This document shows positions 44,633 through 57,621 of a DNA stretch of 64,000 nucleotides, piece by piece. The stretch comes from Tetrahymena thermophila SB210. Its lineage: Eukaryota; Ciliophora; Oligohymenophorea; Hymenostomatida; Tetrahymenidae. Position numbers and translations under genes: made by a program. The first letter of the stretch is position 1. Each line of letters begins with the position of its first letter. Below the pieces are notes generated by a model, which saw only the letters and a list, made by a program, of their open reading frames with translations, was not told the origin of the DNA and ran no database searches. Where the stretch lies: NCBI RefSeq assembly GCF_000189635.1, contig NW_002476361.1:62001-126000 (forward strand), read 5' to 3'.

Positions 44633-47600
44633 TTTTCCTTATTGAGCCTACTTCCAATCTTAAATTTTTCTTTTGAGGTCAGGCATTTCAATTAATTAAT
44701 CTATTTTCAAAGGAGATCTATTGAAGGGATCAATTTCATTATCCAATAAGGCTTTTTTGATTATAGATCTTTCAACAACACACTTTGAGGAAGGAAGCAT
44801 GACAGGGTCTTTTAAAATCTTTTAAAAATTTATATAAATTTTATTGTGTTATGTAATTTAAATAGTTTACATCTAAAGAGATAGCACATTGGAATTCTTC
44901 TGGGAAGTTTTCATATTCTTCTTCAATATCTGCTTAGACAAGATTGTTGAGGAAATCTTAGAACTTTTCAATAATTTATTACCCAATTTATTACTCCTTT
45001 CTAACTCTCTTTAAAGCAGTTTCAAATAACTTCTAGTCAAAAGATCTACTATCAGCAGTAACTTTTTATCTGAAAGACTTGTCATGCTTTTATTTTGAAA
45101 CGATAATTAATTAATTGTAAAATTGAAATAATGTCAATTACTCCCAAGCTACTGTAAATAATAATTAGATCTTTGACAATCACAGAAGAGTTAAAATCGA
45201 ATTCCTTATCAGTGGTGTATTGATTCAAAGTAGGGTCCATCATTTTTTACAAGAAATTATTTAACATACCAGTAATGACATCAAGGAAAGCTTTTGTTAA
45301 ACATTTTAATAGTTATTAATATAAATTTTTTTTCAAAAAATTATTTTATTAAAATGTTTATAAATTGTTTGAGTTTATTTTTAAAATTTTTTTGAAGAAT
45401 TTTTTCTATAACAAATTTTAAGTATTTATTGATTTAAAATATTTTTCAGTTATTAATTTTCTTACTAAGTTTATTTTTTTTCAATAAACATAATTCAAAA
45501 AGCTAATTAATTCATAAAAAAATATTACTATCAGAAAGGAAAGGCTGAGGAGCCCAAATACTGAGATTAGATATAAGACCAATAGTTTCTCTAGATTATT
45601 TATTGAAATGAGATGATGAACCAATCATTCTATCATATAGTTGATATTCTTGAGGAGAAAGAGTGTTTACATCTTGTTTAGACCTAGTATCTAAAATCTT
45701 TTGCATGTTAGAAATACCTTCATCTGTACAATAAGTGGCATCATTAATAAGCATATTAATAAATCTTTCAAAAAGTGGTTCATTTATAAGTTTTTTCATC
45801 TCATTCTGATAAGTTTCTTCAACCCAAAGCTTAGTGTAAAGGTAATTGACGTAGTGTCTGTAATTAAATTTTGAGTAAAATTAATGTGAGTCTCCTGTGA
45901 ATTCTATATCGATGTAGAACTTCATCAAAGCTTTTTAAAAGATTGTTATTTTATAAATAAAATTAATTTATTTAAATTACAAGCTGTGATATTTCTTTTA
46001 GCATATAAATTCTTTGATAAGATTGAATGAACTTTTGATTTATCTGAGTGGTAGAAGAAATAAAGAATTTCTACTAGTTTAGCCTTTAAGTAAGGGTTAG
46101 ATGATATTTAGCAATTAGACAAGAATAAAACTGTCATTTCTAAGAAAGAGTTTATATATTATTCAGTGAGAGAAGTTTTTACATAATCTCTTCTAAAGTT
46201 AGTGTAGAAGAAGTGGTAATCAAATACATCAGTGATCATGTTTTCAGGTAATGAGTTAAGAAGAGAACAAGGCTTTTTTAGTTAAAATAAATTTAACAAT
46301 TATAATTTTTGAATAGTTCAATGATTAAATGCAAATTAAAATTTATCATTTTTTTTTTTAAAAATATTATTTATTATAAACATTTAAATTATAATAAGCA
46401 ATTTTTAATTTATGTGATTTAACTTTGTCTTTTTGAATTTGTATAATATATTAAATAAATAAATTAAACATGGCTTGCTTAATTACTTACTCACTTAACT
46501 TATAAATATTTACCTTGTAATCTGGAATTATATTATTATGCAATTTAGAGATATCTAATCTAAGCCATCTTGGAAGAAGGAAGAATAATAAATCGTACAT
46601 GTCTCTCTAAACATATAAACGAGAATCCATTTACAAGAAGGCGTTATATTAAAAGTAATAAGCCTTCATTTCATTCACCTTTTGCTCAGCCATTTTATCT
46701 ATTAATTAAAGATATTTATAAATTATAAAGCTAATAGTTTTATTTATTTATTTACATAAAGGATGACTTTAGGGCATTCTTTTAACTTCCTTTTCAGTTC
46801 TTTAAAGCTATTCAGCATTCTCCTTAAAGTCAGCAAACATAGGAATTATACTGTAATGAGCGAGTTATTAGCACAAGAAAAAGTATTCTGTGATTGTACC
46901 AAATTCGCTAATTTCCTCTTACATTACTGAATCACTTATTTTTTCTTTGGAGTAAAATGGTTCTTCTTTTAAGTAAGTTAAACGTTAAGACTAAGAGAAA
47001 AATTCGGGTCTTATTTTTTCCCATTTATTATCATTTTTATTGAAAATAATTTTTGCAATTTCAAGCATCACATCTAAAATGTTAGCCATAAAAGCGTCGC
47101 TTGATGTAATTGGTTGCTTGTTTTGTTATTCTAATCTACGATATAATTTAGCTCTATCTTTATTACCAATAATGCAAGCTGCTACAAATCTCAAAGTTTC
47201 ATTAGCATAATTATAATTTCCTGTCTTCTTTAAAAGCATTTTAAATAACTCAACCAACAATTTAGTATAGTTTTAATTCAACTCGCTATAATACTTTATT
47301 TATTAAATAATAAAATTTAATTTATCTAAATTTTAAAAAAATTGATATTATTAATATTTTCATTTAACTAATAATATATAAACTCAACATATTTACAATA
47401 AATTTAAATATTTTATTTTTAATTGCTATTAACAAAAACTTTAATGAAATGAATTAAAAAATTTTCAAAGTATTTTTATAAAATAATAAAATAAATTGTT
47501 TTTTACCTTAATTTGTAAATTGTATTATTGATTTGATCTTATATTGTTAAATTCTAAGAAAACCTTGTTTCTCATTTCTTAAACACTTTTCCTATCATCT

Positions 47601-48960
47601 TCATGAACTATCAAGAAATCAACAGTAGAAATTCTTAAGAAAGGACCTAGTGCAGATCTCAACTCAAGATCAATACCTCTAACTTGATCTAATTCTTTAT
47701 CGCTAGTGATGTTAACTCCTTTGGAATTTGGAATGCTAATTAAGAATAAAATAGTTATAAATACTATTAATTATTTAAAACTATTTATTAATAAATTACA
47801 ATGGATATCTTTTAAGGCTTATGAATTTTCTTTTGTAGTGCTCAAAAGATAATAAGTTAAGAAGGACTGAAATATATAAGGAATGTCTACCATCTAAAAT
47901 ATTCATCTATTTAATAATAATCATTAATTTAGTTTATAAAATATTTTTTATCTTTCTATCACCTTTCTTTGATGGTCTATGATTATTGTTAAAAGGGAGT
48001 CATTGAAATCATCTTTAAAATCTTCCTATTATATTTGCTTGTCTATTTCTTCAAAGAAATCATAACAAAAGCCTACTTTTTCAAAGAATGTAACCAACTT
48101 TGCAGCCATCAAATCTTCATCTATAAAATTAATAAACAAACAATATATTTTCTTTTACTTTACAACATGAATATATGAATTGTTTACTCTTTCTATATAG
48201 ATTCCATGCTGGATCTACCCACTAACTATCAAATAATTCAGGAGAAGTTAAAGTAAGATATGCAAATGAAGCTGTAATCTATTTTTAGTATAATTATAAA
48301 AAACAAAAATTAATTATCCCAAATTTAAAGATGATAATTGTTAATGCTATAAGAGCAAAAGTTATTTATTGTTTTACCTTAAGACTATATTTAATGAAAT
48401 CTTAACTATGCTAATTGTTAACATTCCATGGCTTATCTTTCTAATCTAATGCTCTATTGTAGCAGCTACAAAAGTACTCTAAAGTATTGGTGTTTCTAAA
48501 TAAATCATTAAATTAAATTAATAATTCAAAGCAATAAAATTTATATTACGGAATGCTAGCCCTTTCCATAAGCATTGAATCAAACATAGATTCATTCTTA
48601 ATTAATGAGAATCCTTCTGTTTAAATTAATAATATTATTAATTTACTTATAGAAACTAACTTAATTCTTCGAAATAAACTTTTTATATTCTAAAATTAAT
48701 TACATCCTTATGACTGTATATCACTTGAGAAATCTTTCAAGAAAATAACTTCTTGGCTGTTGATTTATAGATTATTTTAAAAGAATGTTAAACCAAATTA
48801 TGTCGTCTAATTTAAGGTTAATGCTAATAATTAAATAGAAAATCTGAAAATATTAGTGTCAAAAGTTTTACCCGTTTTTGATGCTGGGCGAATTAACTTA
48901 TGTCTTGATTAAGAATATATCTTAAACAAGAATTTGCTCTTCATGAATGAGGTTGGACAT
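44633..48960 (-). CDS. UFD2/UBE4-type U-box ubiquitin ligase, copy B, truncated by the gap at its 3' end
   Basis: A multi-exon gene whose last visible exon (44818-44633) holds most of a U-box (ILKDPVMLPSSKCVVERSII, DPFNRSPL, LKRKIQDW) and runs into the N gap before a stop. The preceding exon 45086-44871 carries 'PEEFQCAISLD', and a 55-base intron lies at 45141-45087. Upstream is the Ufd2 core: 'FERFINMLINDATYCTDEGI' near 45740, 'ALGPFLRIS' near 47650, and helical repeats through 46-48.5 kb. The start is placed at ATG 48960 (MSNLIHEEQILVQDIFL), a first exon of 89 bases; earlier in-frame sequence lacks ATG. Not every internal exon border was resolved. Role as in UFD2/UBE4: ubiquitin-chain elongation with Cdc48/p97. 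It is a tandem paralogue of copy A. Confidence 0.85.
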
Positions 48961-50766
48961 AACTATTTTAGTCTCGTATTTATCTTTTTAAATAAATTCT
49001 AATCTTATTGTATCTATGCTAAGATTTTTAATTTGGATTTTTCTGATATTTCTAGTTGATTTAAGTTATTATATAAAAAATAAAGAATAATCGTATTCTC
49101 TTAACAATGAATGATATAAACTGAACAGATTGTGCAAAAAATTATTGTTTTTGAATTTTATTTATTTTTTGTTTATTTGCAATAAACCTAATTAAAACTA
49201 TATATATTTATAGATACTTTTAAGGGTAGATGTTAAAAGTAGAAAAAATATATATATATCAAGCAACAAGAAAACAAAAAACACTCTTCAATTCAATTTA
49301 ATATCAAATAATACTGAATTTTTTAATACATTCTTTTCAATCAGAGAGAGTTTTTATTATTTTTTCAATGCTATCTCTATATTCTGAAATATCCTCTCGA
49401 TTCTTAACAATTCGGTCCGAAAGCTAATTACTTATTTATTTATGCAAATATCTAAATTATCTTAATGGAAAAGCCTAAATAATTAGAATATTGATCACTT
49501 AATTTTAGTTATCAATTTTACGAAAAAAAATATTTTGAAGATTTATTTAAAAATTTTTTAAGGTGTTTTTGATGTAGTAGATTCTTGTATTTTTTAAATT
49601 TAGAAAAGCAAAACAAATTAATTATATTAGTAAAATTAATGAAATCTGTAGATAATTTTAATGTTTATGATAAAAAAACTAAAAAACTTAAAAAATCGAT
49701 TTTAACTTTAATAAGATAAAATAAATAATAGAAATTATTTTAAAACGAACTAAAATAATGGTAAGTAAAGATTTTATAAAACAATATAATTTTTATGATG
49801 AATTTTTTATGAAAGAAATATTTGCATTTTTATGTTTAATGAATTAACGAACTTATTTAGCTTTTTAATATGCCTTTACAATACAAAAATATGAGTCCTT
49901 TTATGCCTATACATTTATTATAGTTTAAAATCTATCTTTCTATTTTATATTTATTTATTTAATTATATCTCTGTATAAACAAAATATTTATTGACTTACT
50001 TGTCAGGTATGTATTATGGTTTGTTTGTTTTTGTTTTTGTTTTTGTTTTATGTTTTATTAGTTTATAAATATTTTTATTTTAAATATAAAATTTAGCTTG
50101 GATGAGTATTATTATTATTTTATTAAGAAAATGAACAATTATTAATTTATTATTCACAGAAAATGTATCTTTAATCATTGGTAATAAAGCAGAAGAAATA
50201 AAGAATATTCAAGAGTTTTCTTAAGTACAAATGGTTATAAGGTTGATTGGTTTTATTTTTTATTTATAATTAATATTTTTGATTGTTTTTTGCTAGAAAA
50301 CATTGTTTTTTGTTTCTTCTAACAGGAAATTCCTTCATGCTTAATTTCTTATTTATTTACTTACTTACTTATTATCTGATTGACTATAGTTCGTTTAAAA
50401 AGATTGATTGCATATAAAAAGCCTATAGTTAGTTACTAATTAGATAAAATCTAATTAAGATTGTTTATTTATTGAATTGTTTAGAATGCATGAGATTTAT
50501 TGATCCCCCTTCAGCTTTAATGTTTTCCTTTTGCTTAATGTCTATTTTTATCTTATTTTAAATTCTTTTATATTGTTTTTCATATAACATTTTAGAGGCA
50601 AGTTTATTAAATTCATTTTACGGTCATCTGCTTAATGATTAAACAAGAAACCAGTAATTATTGATATGTATCAACATATTTATCAGACATTATTTGTTTA
50701 TTTTTTTAAGTATATTTGAAGGAATAAGATTAAGTAGCTGATTAGTTAAGATCAATATAATGACAG
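48961..50766. other. 1.8 kb intergenic region, T/G-rich on the plus strand
   Basis: Between U-box copy B (its promoter side) and the 3' end of the phosphatase gene. No gene. The right half is rich in TTG and TTTG words on the plus strand, including a TTTTTG repeat at about 50020-50050. Confidence 0.5.
50020..50050. repeat. Short TTTTTG/TTTG repeat
   Basis: Several near-perfect copies of TTTTTG preceded by TTTG units, a simple repeat in an otherwise featureless spacer. Confidence 0.8.
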
Positions 50767-51723
50767 TCACATTTGCTTTGGGTTTTCAAGAGTTTCGGAC
50801 ACTTATGAACTGTTGTCCTGTAACTATTATTATTATTTATCAGTTGTTTAATTTGAGGAAAGCTGCATAGAATGAGAATGATTTGCTAGAATTTTACTAC
50901 AATTTTAACTGTGTTAATGTGTTGGCTTCTTCTAATTGTGCTTATCGTAATCTTCTTAATAAGTTTTAATTAGGTGTTTGTTGTATGTTTCTAAATGGTA
51001 TATAAACCCACCGTTAGGTTAAACTACTTTACGTTTTTCTTTCATTTTGGCAAGAACATACGACAAGATTTTTCTCTCCTTTCTCATGATATAAGCTATT
51101 GCAATAGTCGGACTTCTGGATACTCCCTTCTCACAGTGAATGAGCACATTGCCTTTTTATAAATTGGTATCGATGAATTCGAAGGTAGACTCGAAATCCT
51201 TTCCTATATCATAAGCAGTGTTATCTTCAATATCAATCATCATGTGTTATATATTATCCTCCTCCTTGTATTCTGGGTTAGATGAGGATGTTAAAGTCAA
51301 AACGGCCTTAATATAGTTGTTGTGAATAAAATTAATGTCAAAAGCAACTTCCTTGCCACTTAAAAACATTCTCCCTTTTGTTTAATCATCGTCCTGCTAA
51401 TCTGAAAACTTGTATTTGTAAACTTCATTGTAATCTTGGTCTTCCTATAACTATTCTTCTTCCATTTGATTGAATTGCTGTTGGTATCTTTAACTCTTTC
51501 TATCTATCTTTGCTTCTTTTATTGGAAATTGAATGTGTTTGTTTATTTTATGTTTTTCACACTTGCCAAAAACTTCTTGGTTTTTAAAGATCTTAATAAT
51601 TTGCTTAAGTGAATGTTAGTTATCTATTTATTTACTAATTATATCTTGAAAATATTAATTATAAGTTTAATAAAGATCGTTTTGATAATTGAATGTTAAA
51701 TCTCTCACTTTTTAATTGCTCAT
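50767..51723 (-). CDS. Dual-specificity protein phosphatase
   Basis: A single-exon frame of 318 residues ending in TGA. Residues 116-225 form the phosphatase: strand 'YIKAVLTLTS', an 'MMIDIEDN' segment with the likely general-acid Asp (about 164-167), and the signature HCEKGVSRSPT with catalytic Cys197 and Arg203, followed by 'IAIAYIMRKE'. This is the HCx5R loop of MAP-kinase-phosphatase-like enzymes, with the typical Ser-Pro after the Arg. The 110-residue N-terminal extension has an 'EVFGKCEKHKINKHIQF' segment and an acidic Gln-rich stretch of no known family. The tail after 235 is Gln/Ser-rich. I chose the ATG at 51723 because the frame is open and protein-like from there; a shorter start at Met87 is possible. 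Confidence 0.9.
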
Positions 51724-54715
51724 TCAAGATAGGTAGGTAGGTAGGTCATTCTTTGTTTATTTGATTATTTATTTACCCTATCATTTCGACAAATTATGCA
51801 TTGTTTTTTTTTTAATTTAAAAAATTGGTACGTCCTCACTCACTCCTTCTTAAATTATTTCATGCTTTTAAAAAGCTAAAGAAACAAAAGTGTTAAAAAA
51901 TTTCATATCTTTCGCTAATATTTTATATATTGGATCTATTACATCCTCATTAAAATTTTTTTATTTTCCCTATTTTGTACCAGAAGTAGATATTGAAATT
52001 TTATAATCTTAATGTATTTTTTAATTTTAAATTTAATTTATACTCAGTTAGCTTGCTTTATTTAGCATTTTTCATTAATATAATTCAGGCAATTAACTGC
52101 TAACTATTTGCTTGAGTATCTATTTATTTTAGAATATTTTTGATCATAAAAAAAGCAAAAATAGTTCATATAATTAATTACTGACACTACCTTGGCATTT
52201 TCATCAGAATAATTAGGTATAATTTTATTAAATTAAGGCATAGACTAAAAGATATATAAAAACATTGAAATGGTATAAAAATATGACTTAGTTTTCATTA
52301 ATCTGATAATTATTTTTATTTTGTCTTCATAAAATATTTTAAATACCGAAAGAAATTGAATTAATTATCAAATTTAAGTAAACAAAATTTCATTATTAAA
52401 CAAATAAAAATATCTTAGATAAAGACTTTTTGATTATTTCTAATAGATTTAACTAATATCTTAAACAAATGTTAATCTTTAAATAAATTTTTTAGTTCAA
52501 AAAGAATAAAAAAACAAATTTAAACCTTGATAAATTTGTAAAATATTACCTACTATTTGTTTGTTTTTCTAGAAGATTTGATTTAAGAGAAATATAAAAT
52601 AATATTTTAAGTTAGTAAAATATTGAAAATTAATAGAAAACTTAGTCTATTTAGGCTTTTGAAAGCATTATTTGTTTAAAATAATGCTAAATGAAATCTA
52701 TTTATAGATCTCAATTCAAATTTAACTTATAATTTAATATTAAAAAACATAGTAAAAAAGTAAAATTTAGCATGTTGTTTAAAAATAAATTCAAATTTTT
52801 ACATTTAAGATAGTATAAAATATCCAAAAACCATTGAATAAATTAAAATTTTTTCCTATGTATTTAAATAGCTTCCTTCACATTAATTGTGTTTACAAGT
52901 ATAACTTTTTAAATTATTTACTTCCAATTTTTTAGAAATAGTTCTAAAAATGCACAATGATTTTTGAAAACTTAAAAAAAATTAAATACAAAATTAAAAA
53001 AATATTTTAAATTAAATATGAAGATTTTTAAATATTTTTGCAAAATAAATTAACAAATCATTAAAAACTAACTTATTACTTATTAGATAGTTAAATTAAT
53101 TCATAAAAAGGATTGTATTTTATCTAAATTGAATTGTGAAAATAACTATAGAATACATCCCTAAATAATAGCTTAAACTAACCCTATAAAAAAAGAAAAT
53201 TATTAGTAAGTTTGTAATAAAACTTCTCTCAAATTATTTGTAGTATCATATTTAATATCTTTAGAATATTTTAAATATAAATACTTTACATTCATAAAAT
53301 ATACTGTGGTTGAAAAATCTTTAGAAAAACTGATCAGAATCTTTGATAAATTTCGATTGTATGTCTTCTAAAATATTAATTTAAGAAAAATAATTAACTT
53401 AGTATATTTATTAGTCTAATTCCTTTAATTAAAAAAATATTTCTTTAATATTATTTTTTAGAGTAATTTTTAAATATAGTAGATTGCTTGCCATTATTCT
53501 ATATATTTTTACTACAAATGCATCATCATTTTTTATTTTAATAATACCTTCCAATAGTTTTAGGAATTCATCGCAAATGATAAAAAAATTAAACGGTTTG
53601 ATGAGAAATTTTACAACATTTATTTTAAACAAAACATTTATTTCCTTTAATTTAATTAAATTAAATTTTTATCATAGTTTCAAAGGAAATTTATTGTAAA
53701 AAAAATATATTTAATTTGAATGAATTTTTTTTGTTTTCAATAACATAAAAATTAAATTTATTTGTAATTCAATAAAATACAAAACAAAAAATACCAAAAT
53801 CCTTATTAAGGAAATAAAAAATAAATAAAGAGTTTATATTTTGGATTTATTTCTTTAGTGCTAAGTTTACCTAGCTAGTGATCGATCAATTAATTACCAT
53901 TTTTATTTTAATATTCATAAGGTAAATTAAAAAATTTTATTTGTTGCAGTTATGAAAATAAATGCATATGATTAAATTGCAAGCTAATTTAAAAAGTTAA
54001 TAATATGTTAAATTTATCAAGAATGATTAAAACTAAAATATATAAATGAAATTGAAAATTGACTGACTTTTGAATGATATAATATGTAAATTATATTTAT
54101 ATGTATAAATGTTTGTATTAAGTATATATTGATTGATGAAGTATTATACTAAGTTTATATAGAAATGGCCAAATAAAAAAAAATAGCTTAATTGAATAAA
54201 AAATTTTATTAATTTTACATTACTTTTTTAATGAATAAATAAAGTTGAAAATAAAAAATGTGCGAAAAACAAATAATAAATGACTAAAGCAATGTTTTAA
54301 TAGTGGTAAGTAAGTAAGTAAAGCTATATGAATGCAAAATATAATAAAATAATGAGCTTAGTTAGCGATAAAATAAATTCAGAAGGGATGGTTGAATGAA
54401 TGAATGATTTAAAGGTCATCTATCTATGGTTGTTTGCTTGTCTTTGGTTGATTGATTAAATGATTGATTATTTTTTACTTGCTTTTAATTAAATTTTGTG
54501 TTTGGTTGAATAAATAGCTCTAATTGTGATAAATTAAGAAATAAAGAAAATTTAGGAGTCTCACAGATTATTAAAAATATAAAGGAGAACGTTATTTAAG
54601 TAAAAATAAGGAGGGTTAACAGCAAACTATTTTATTTATAGAAAGCAAATATAAGATAGTGAGAATAACTACTTATAGGAGATATTAGTAAAAAAAGGAT
54701 AAATACATTTATTGA
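51724..54715. other. 3 kb intergenic region between divergent genes
   Basis: It separates the phosphatase (minus) and the kinase (plus), so it should hold both promoters. An AGGT tetranucleotide run at 51731-51746 lies just upstream of the phosphatase start, and a TAAG run at 54305-54321. Overlapping short open frames on both strands at 53429-53699 are not convincing. No other feature seen. Confidence 0.5.
51731..51746. repeat. AGGT tetranucleotide repeat at the phosphatase 5' end
   Basis: Four AGGT units eight bases upstream of the putative start codon on the minus-strand gene, hence ACCT units in its leader. A similar GGTA run sits in the divergent MACPF promoter at 15366-15388. Confidence 0.8.
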
Positions 54716-57621
54716 ATGAGCGATAAAGGAGATAGAGCTTCTTAGAAAGGGAAACAGCAGGATTCCAATAATGGTATAGTACCATAACAATTTAGAATTA
54801 TGAACATTATAAATAGTGGTTCATTTGGAACAGTTTTTCAGGCAATCGAGAAGAATCTTAAAATGGAAGTAGCAGTCAAGGTGTTAAAAAATCCAGATAA
54901 AGATACATTAATGATGTTGGAAGATGAAATTCGTATTTTGAAGGACTTATCTAATATTGAAGGAGTGCCAAAAATTATTAGTTATGGAAACAATTCAAGT
55001 TATTAGTATGTCGCAATGACTCTTTTGGATAAAGATTTAGGATTCTACTTTGCATTTTGCCAGAAAAGATTCAGTGTAAAAACAGTTCTTATGCTCTCAA
55101 TCGACTTACTTACTATAATGGAGCAAATTCACGACGCTGGGTACATTCATCGTGATCTTAAGCCTGAAAATATGATGATGGGAAAAGGAAAGGATGAGCG
55201 ACTTTACGTTGTGGATTTTGGAATGTCGAAGGCGTACATAAATATGTAAACGAAGGAACATATTGAGCCAAAGGCTTTGAGATAATTTGTAGGAACATAT
55301 AGGTATTGTGCGATCACTGCTCATCACGGCAACGAGCAGAGTAGAAAAGACGATCTTGAATCTTTAGGCTATATTTTAATTTATTTCGCAAAAGGGAAAT
55401 TGCCTTGGTAGGGAATAAATTCAACTCGTAAAGAATATGTATAAAATATGAAACAAACAATTAAATTAGAAGAGCTTACTAAAGGCCTGCCTTCTATCTT
55501 TCTCGAATATATGAAATATGTAAAATCTTTGGGTTTTAAGGATAGGCCCGATTATAAGAACCTAATTACTTAGTTCAAAAACACGATGAAGTTTCTCAAC
55601 TATCAGCAAGATGGAATGTTTGATTGGAAAATATAAAAAATGCGCAGGAATTAACAAAAAAATGTAAGTTTTTTTCAATAAATATTCAAGTTATCTAATA
55701 AAATTCATCAAGCATCTAAAAAAAGCTTTAGTACTACTACAAAAATACTTATTAGCAAAAACAAACCCAAAAAAGATGTGTTCTTATTATTAATTATTGT
55801 TAATTTAATAAATAAATAAATAAAAAAAGCAAACAAAAAACATTATTTTATTAATAAATTTTGTAGCTATGCAAAAAGAATTCAATTTTGCTTGGTATGT
55901 ATTAATAATAATTGAATTTTGATAGTTTGAAACAAACAATATTTGCAATTAAATAAATAAACAACTAATTTTTACTTTTTAATTCCCTTTACTTGAACGA
56001 ATAAGCAAATAAGAACTGCAAGTAAAAAAAGCAAGTGGTAATAAATAAATAAATTTAATAAGTCCAAATGGTAGAATTCAATTCAAGTGTAGGCAAGCTT
56101 AAAAATAATTTAAAAATTATGATAATTAAAAGAATTATTTGCAAATTAAAATACTTCCTATATTTAATTTATTGGAACCTTTTAAGTATTATAGACTAAA
56201 GAAAGAATTTTATAGCAAAATTAATTTATTCTATATTAAACCCAAATATTCTTGATTTTACCACAAAATCCTTCCTACTTTTATTAATCGATAAAACACT
56301 ACCAATCAATCAATATTTTTACTTTACAGATAATTTTGTACATAATAAGCTAAACTATTATTTATAAGCCAATTTGGTCATTTAATTACTCAATAAATTT
56401 TCTAAATGGGCTATATTTACTCACATTTGGTTTTATCTCATTTAGATTTTAAATCCATTATTAAACTAAAATAATATTTCAATAGAAGCTTTTATCCAAT
56501 AATTTATTTTCTCCAAACTAGATCTATAAAATTCTAAAAATTTTGTATGATTAATTTAAAAAAACCAGTAATTAAAAGAAATCAGTAAAAAATTCAAAAT
56601 AAAAATAAAAAATTTTTTTGATTTACAAACTCATTAAAATATTTCAAAATATAAAAACTAATTTATAAAATTTTTCAATCATGTTAGTTAGATGAAGCTT
56701 AGCAAAGATAAAATATAAATAATTTATATAAAACTAAATTTTTCTATTAAAATAATTGCAGTTATTTTGAGAAAAATATATCTAAAGAAATAACATTTTA
56801 AAATAAGTCAAACAGAGTATATAAATTTAAGATAAATAATTTTTTTTGATATTATGAGCATAATAAATACTTAACTAAATTTGTTCAAGATAACTTTTAG
56901 AACACACTCTTATTTATTAAAAATATCTGATATAATTAATAACTAAACTACTAATTTTATTAAACAGAGAAATAATACAGTTATAATTTAAAACTCTGCT
57001 GGAGGCTTTAGAGAAGGAGGAGGAAGATAACAAGATACAGTCTTGGCATAGAGATAAGGTTCGGTAAACGCAGGAGGCGGTGCAGCATAACAAAACTTAC
57101 TTCATAAAACAGCATCTCATAATGTGATAAACTTTGGCAATAACCCAAATAGAAGAGGTGATAGATTCGGAACAATGATAAGCCATTAAACAATGATGAC
57201 AAATGGTGGCATACTCCAGACTCAAGGATCTTTTAGTAGAAGTGGTTCTAAAAAACCTTCTTTGATGAGGAATAATACAAGAGCAAAAACTAAAAAATCT
57301 ACATTTTTCACCACAAAGCAATTTACAATAGAGGAAAAAGAGTCTGTAGATGCTTGTAAGCAAACTTATATTTTTTATTTAAGCTTTTTAAAAAAAGATT
57401 AAAATTTTTTTAAATAAAATAAGATTCTAGCAAATTTTAACTTGATGCATATGGTGATGATTTAAGTTTAGAAGATAAAATAATGAAATTGAATCACAAT
57501 ACAACACAGCCTAAGTACATTTAATAAGCTAAGCTGAATATTTTTATAATTTTATTTATTATTTCAAAATAATTCTAATAGGTTTTTCAATTTTTTACGT
57601 TCAAGGATATAAGCAAAATGA
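54716..57621 (+). CDS. Casein-kinase-1-like Ser/Thr protein kinase
   Basis: 488 residues in four exons: 54716-55663, 56968-57355, 57424-57514, 57582-57621. Exon 1 contains the whole kinase: glycine loop SGSFGTVFQ, Lys55 in VAVKVLK, catalytic HRDLKPEN (Asp147), DFGMSKAY (Asp167), and [20 protein letters not shown] with [13 protein letters not shown] and LPWQG, all characteristic of the CK1 group rather than other kinases. A GTAAGT donor then opens a 1304-base intron. The 170-residue tail that follows is Gly-, Asn- and Ser-rich and basic, apparently disordered, as in many CK1 kinases where the tail regulates activity. All four exon phases fit, but the tail exons rest on frame arithmetic only. 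If the first intron is not spliced, reading continues to a TGA some 240 bases on. Confidence 0.9.

Noticed and set aside
44633-44818. The U-box exon right of the gap as an allelic or misassembled duplicate of 43921-44211
   Set aside because: The two exons differ at many codons and amino acids and have different flanking introns, which fits paralogues better than alleles.
53429-53699. Overlapping open frames on both strands
   Set aside because: They overlap each other, are low in complexity and have no recognisable features.
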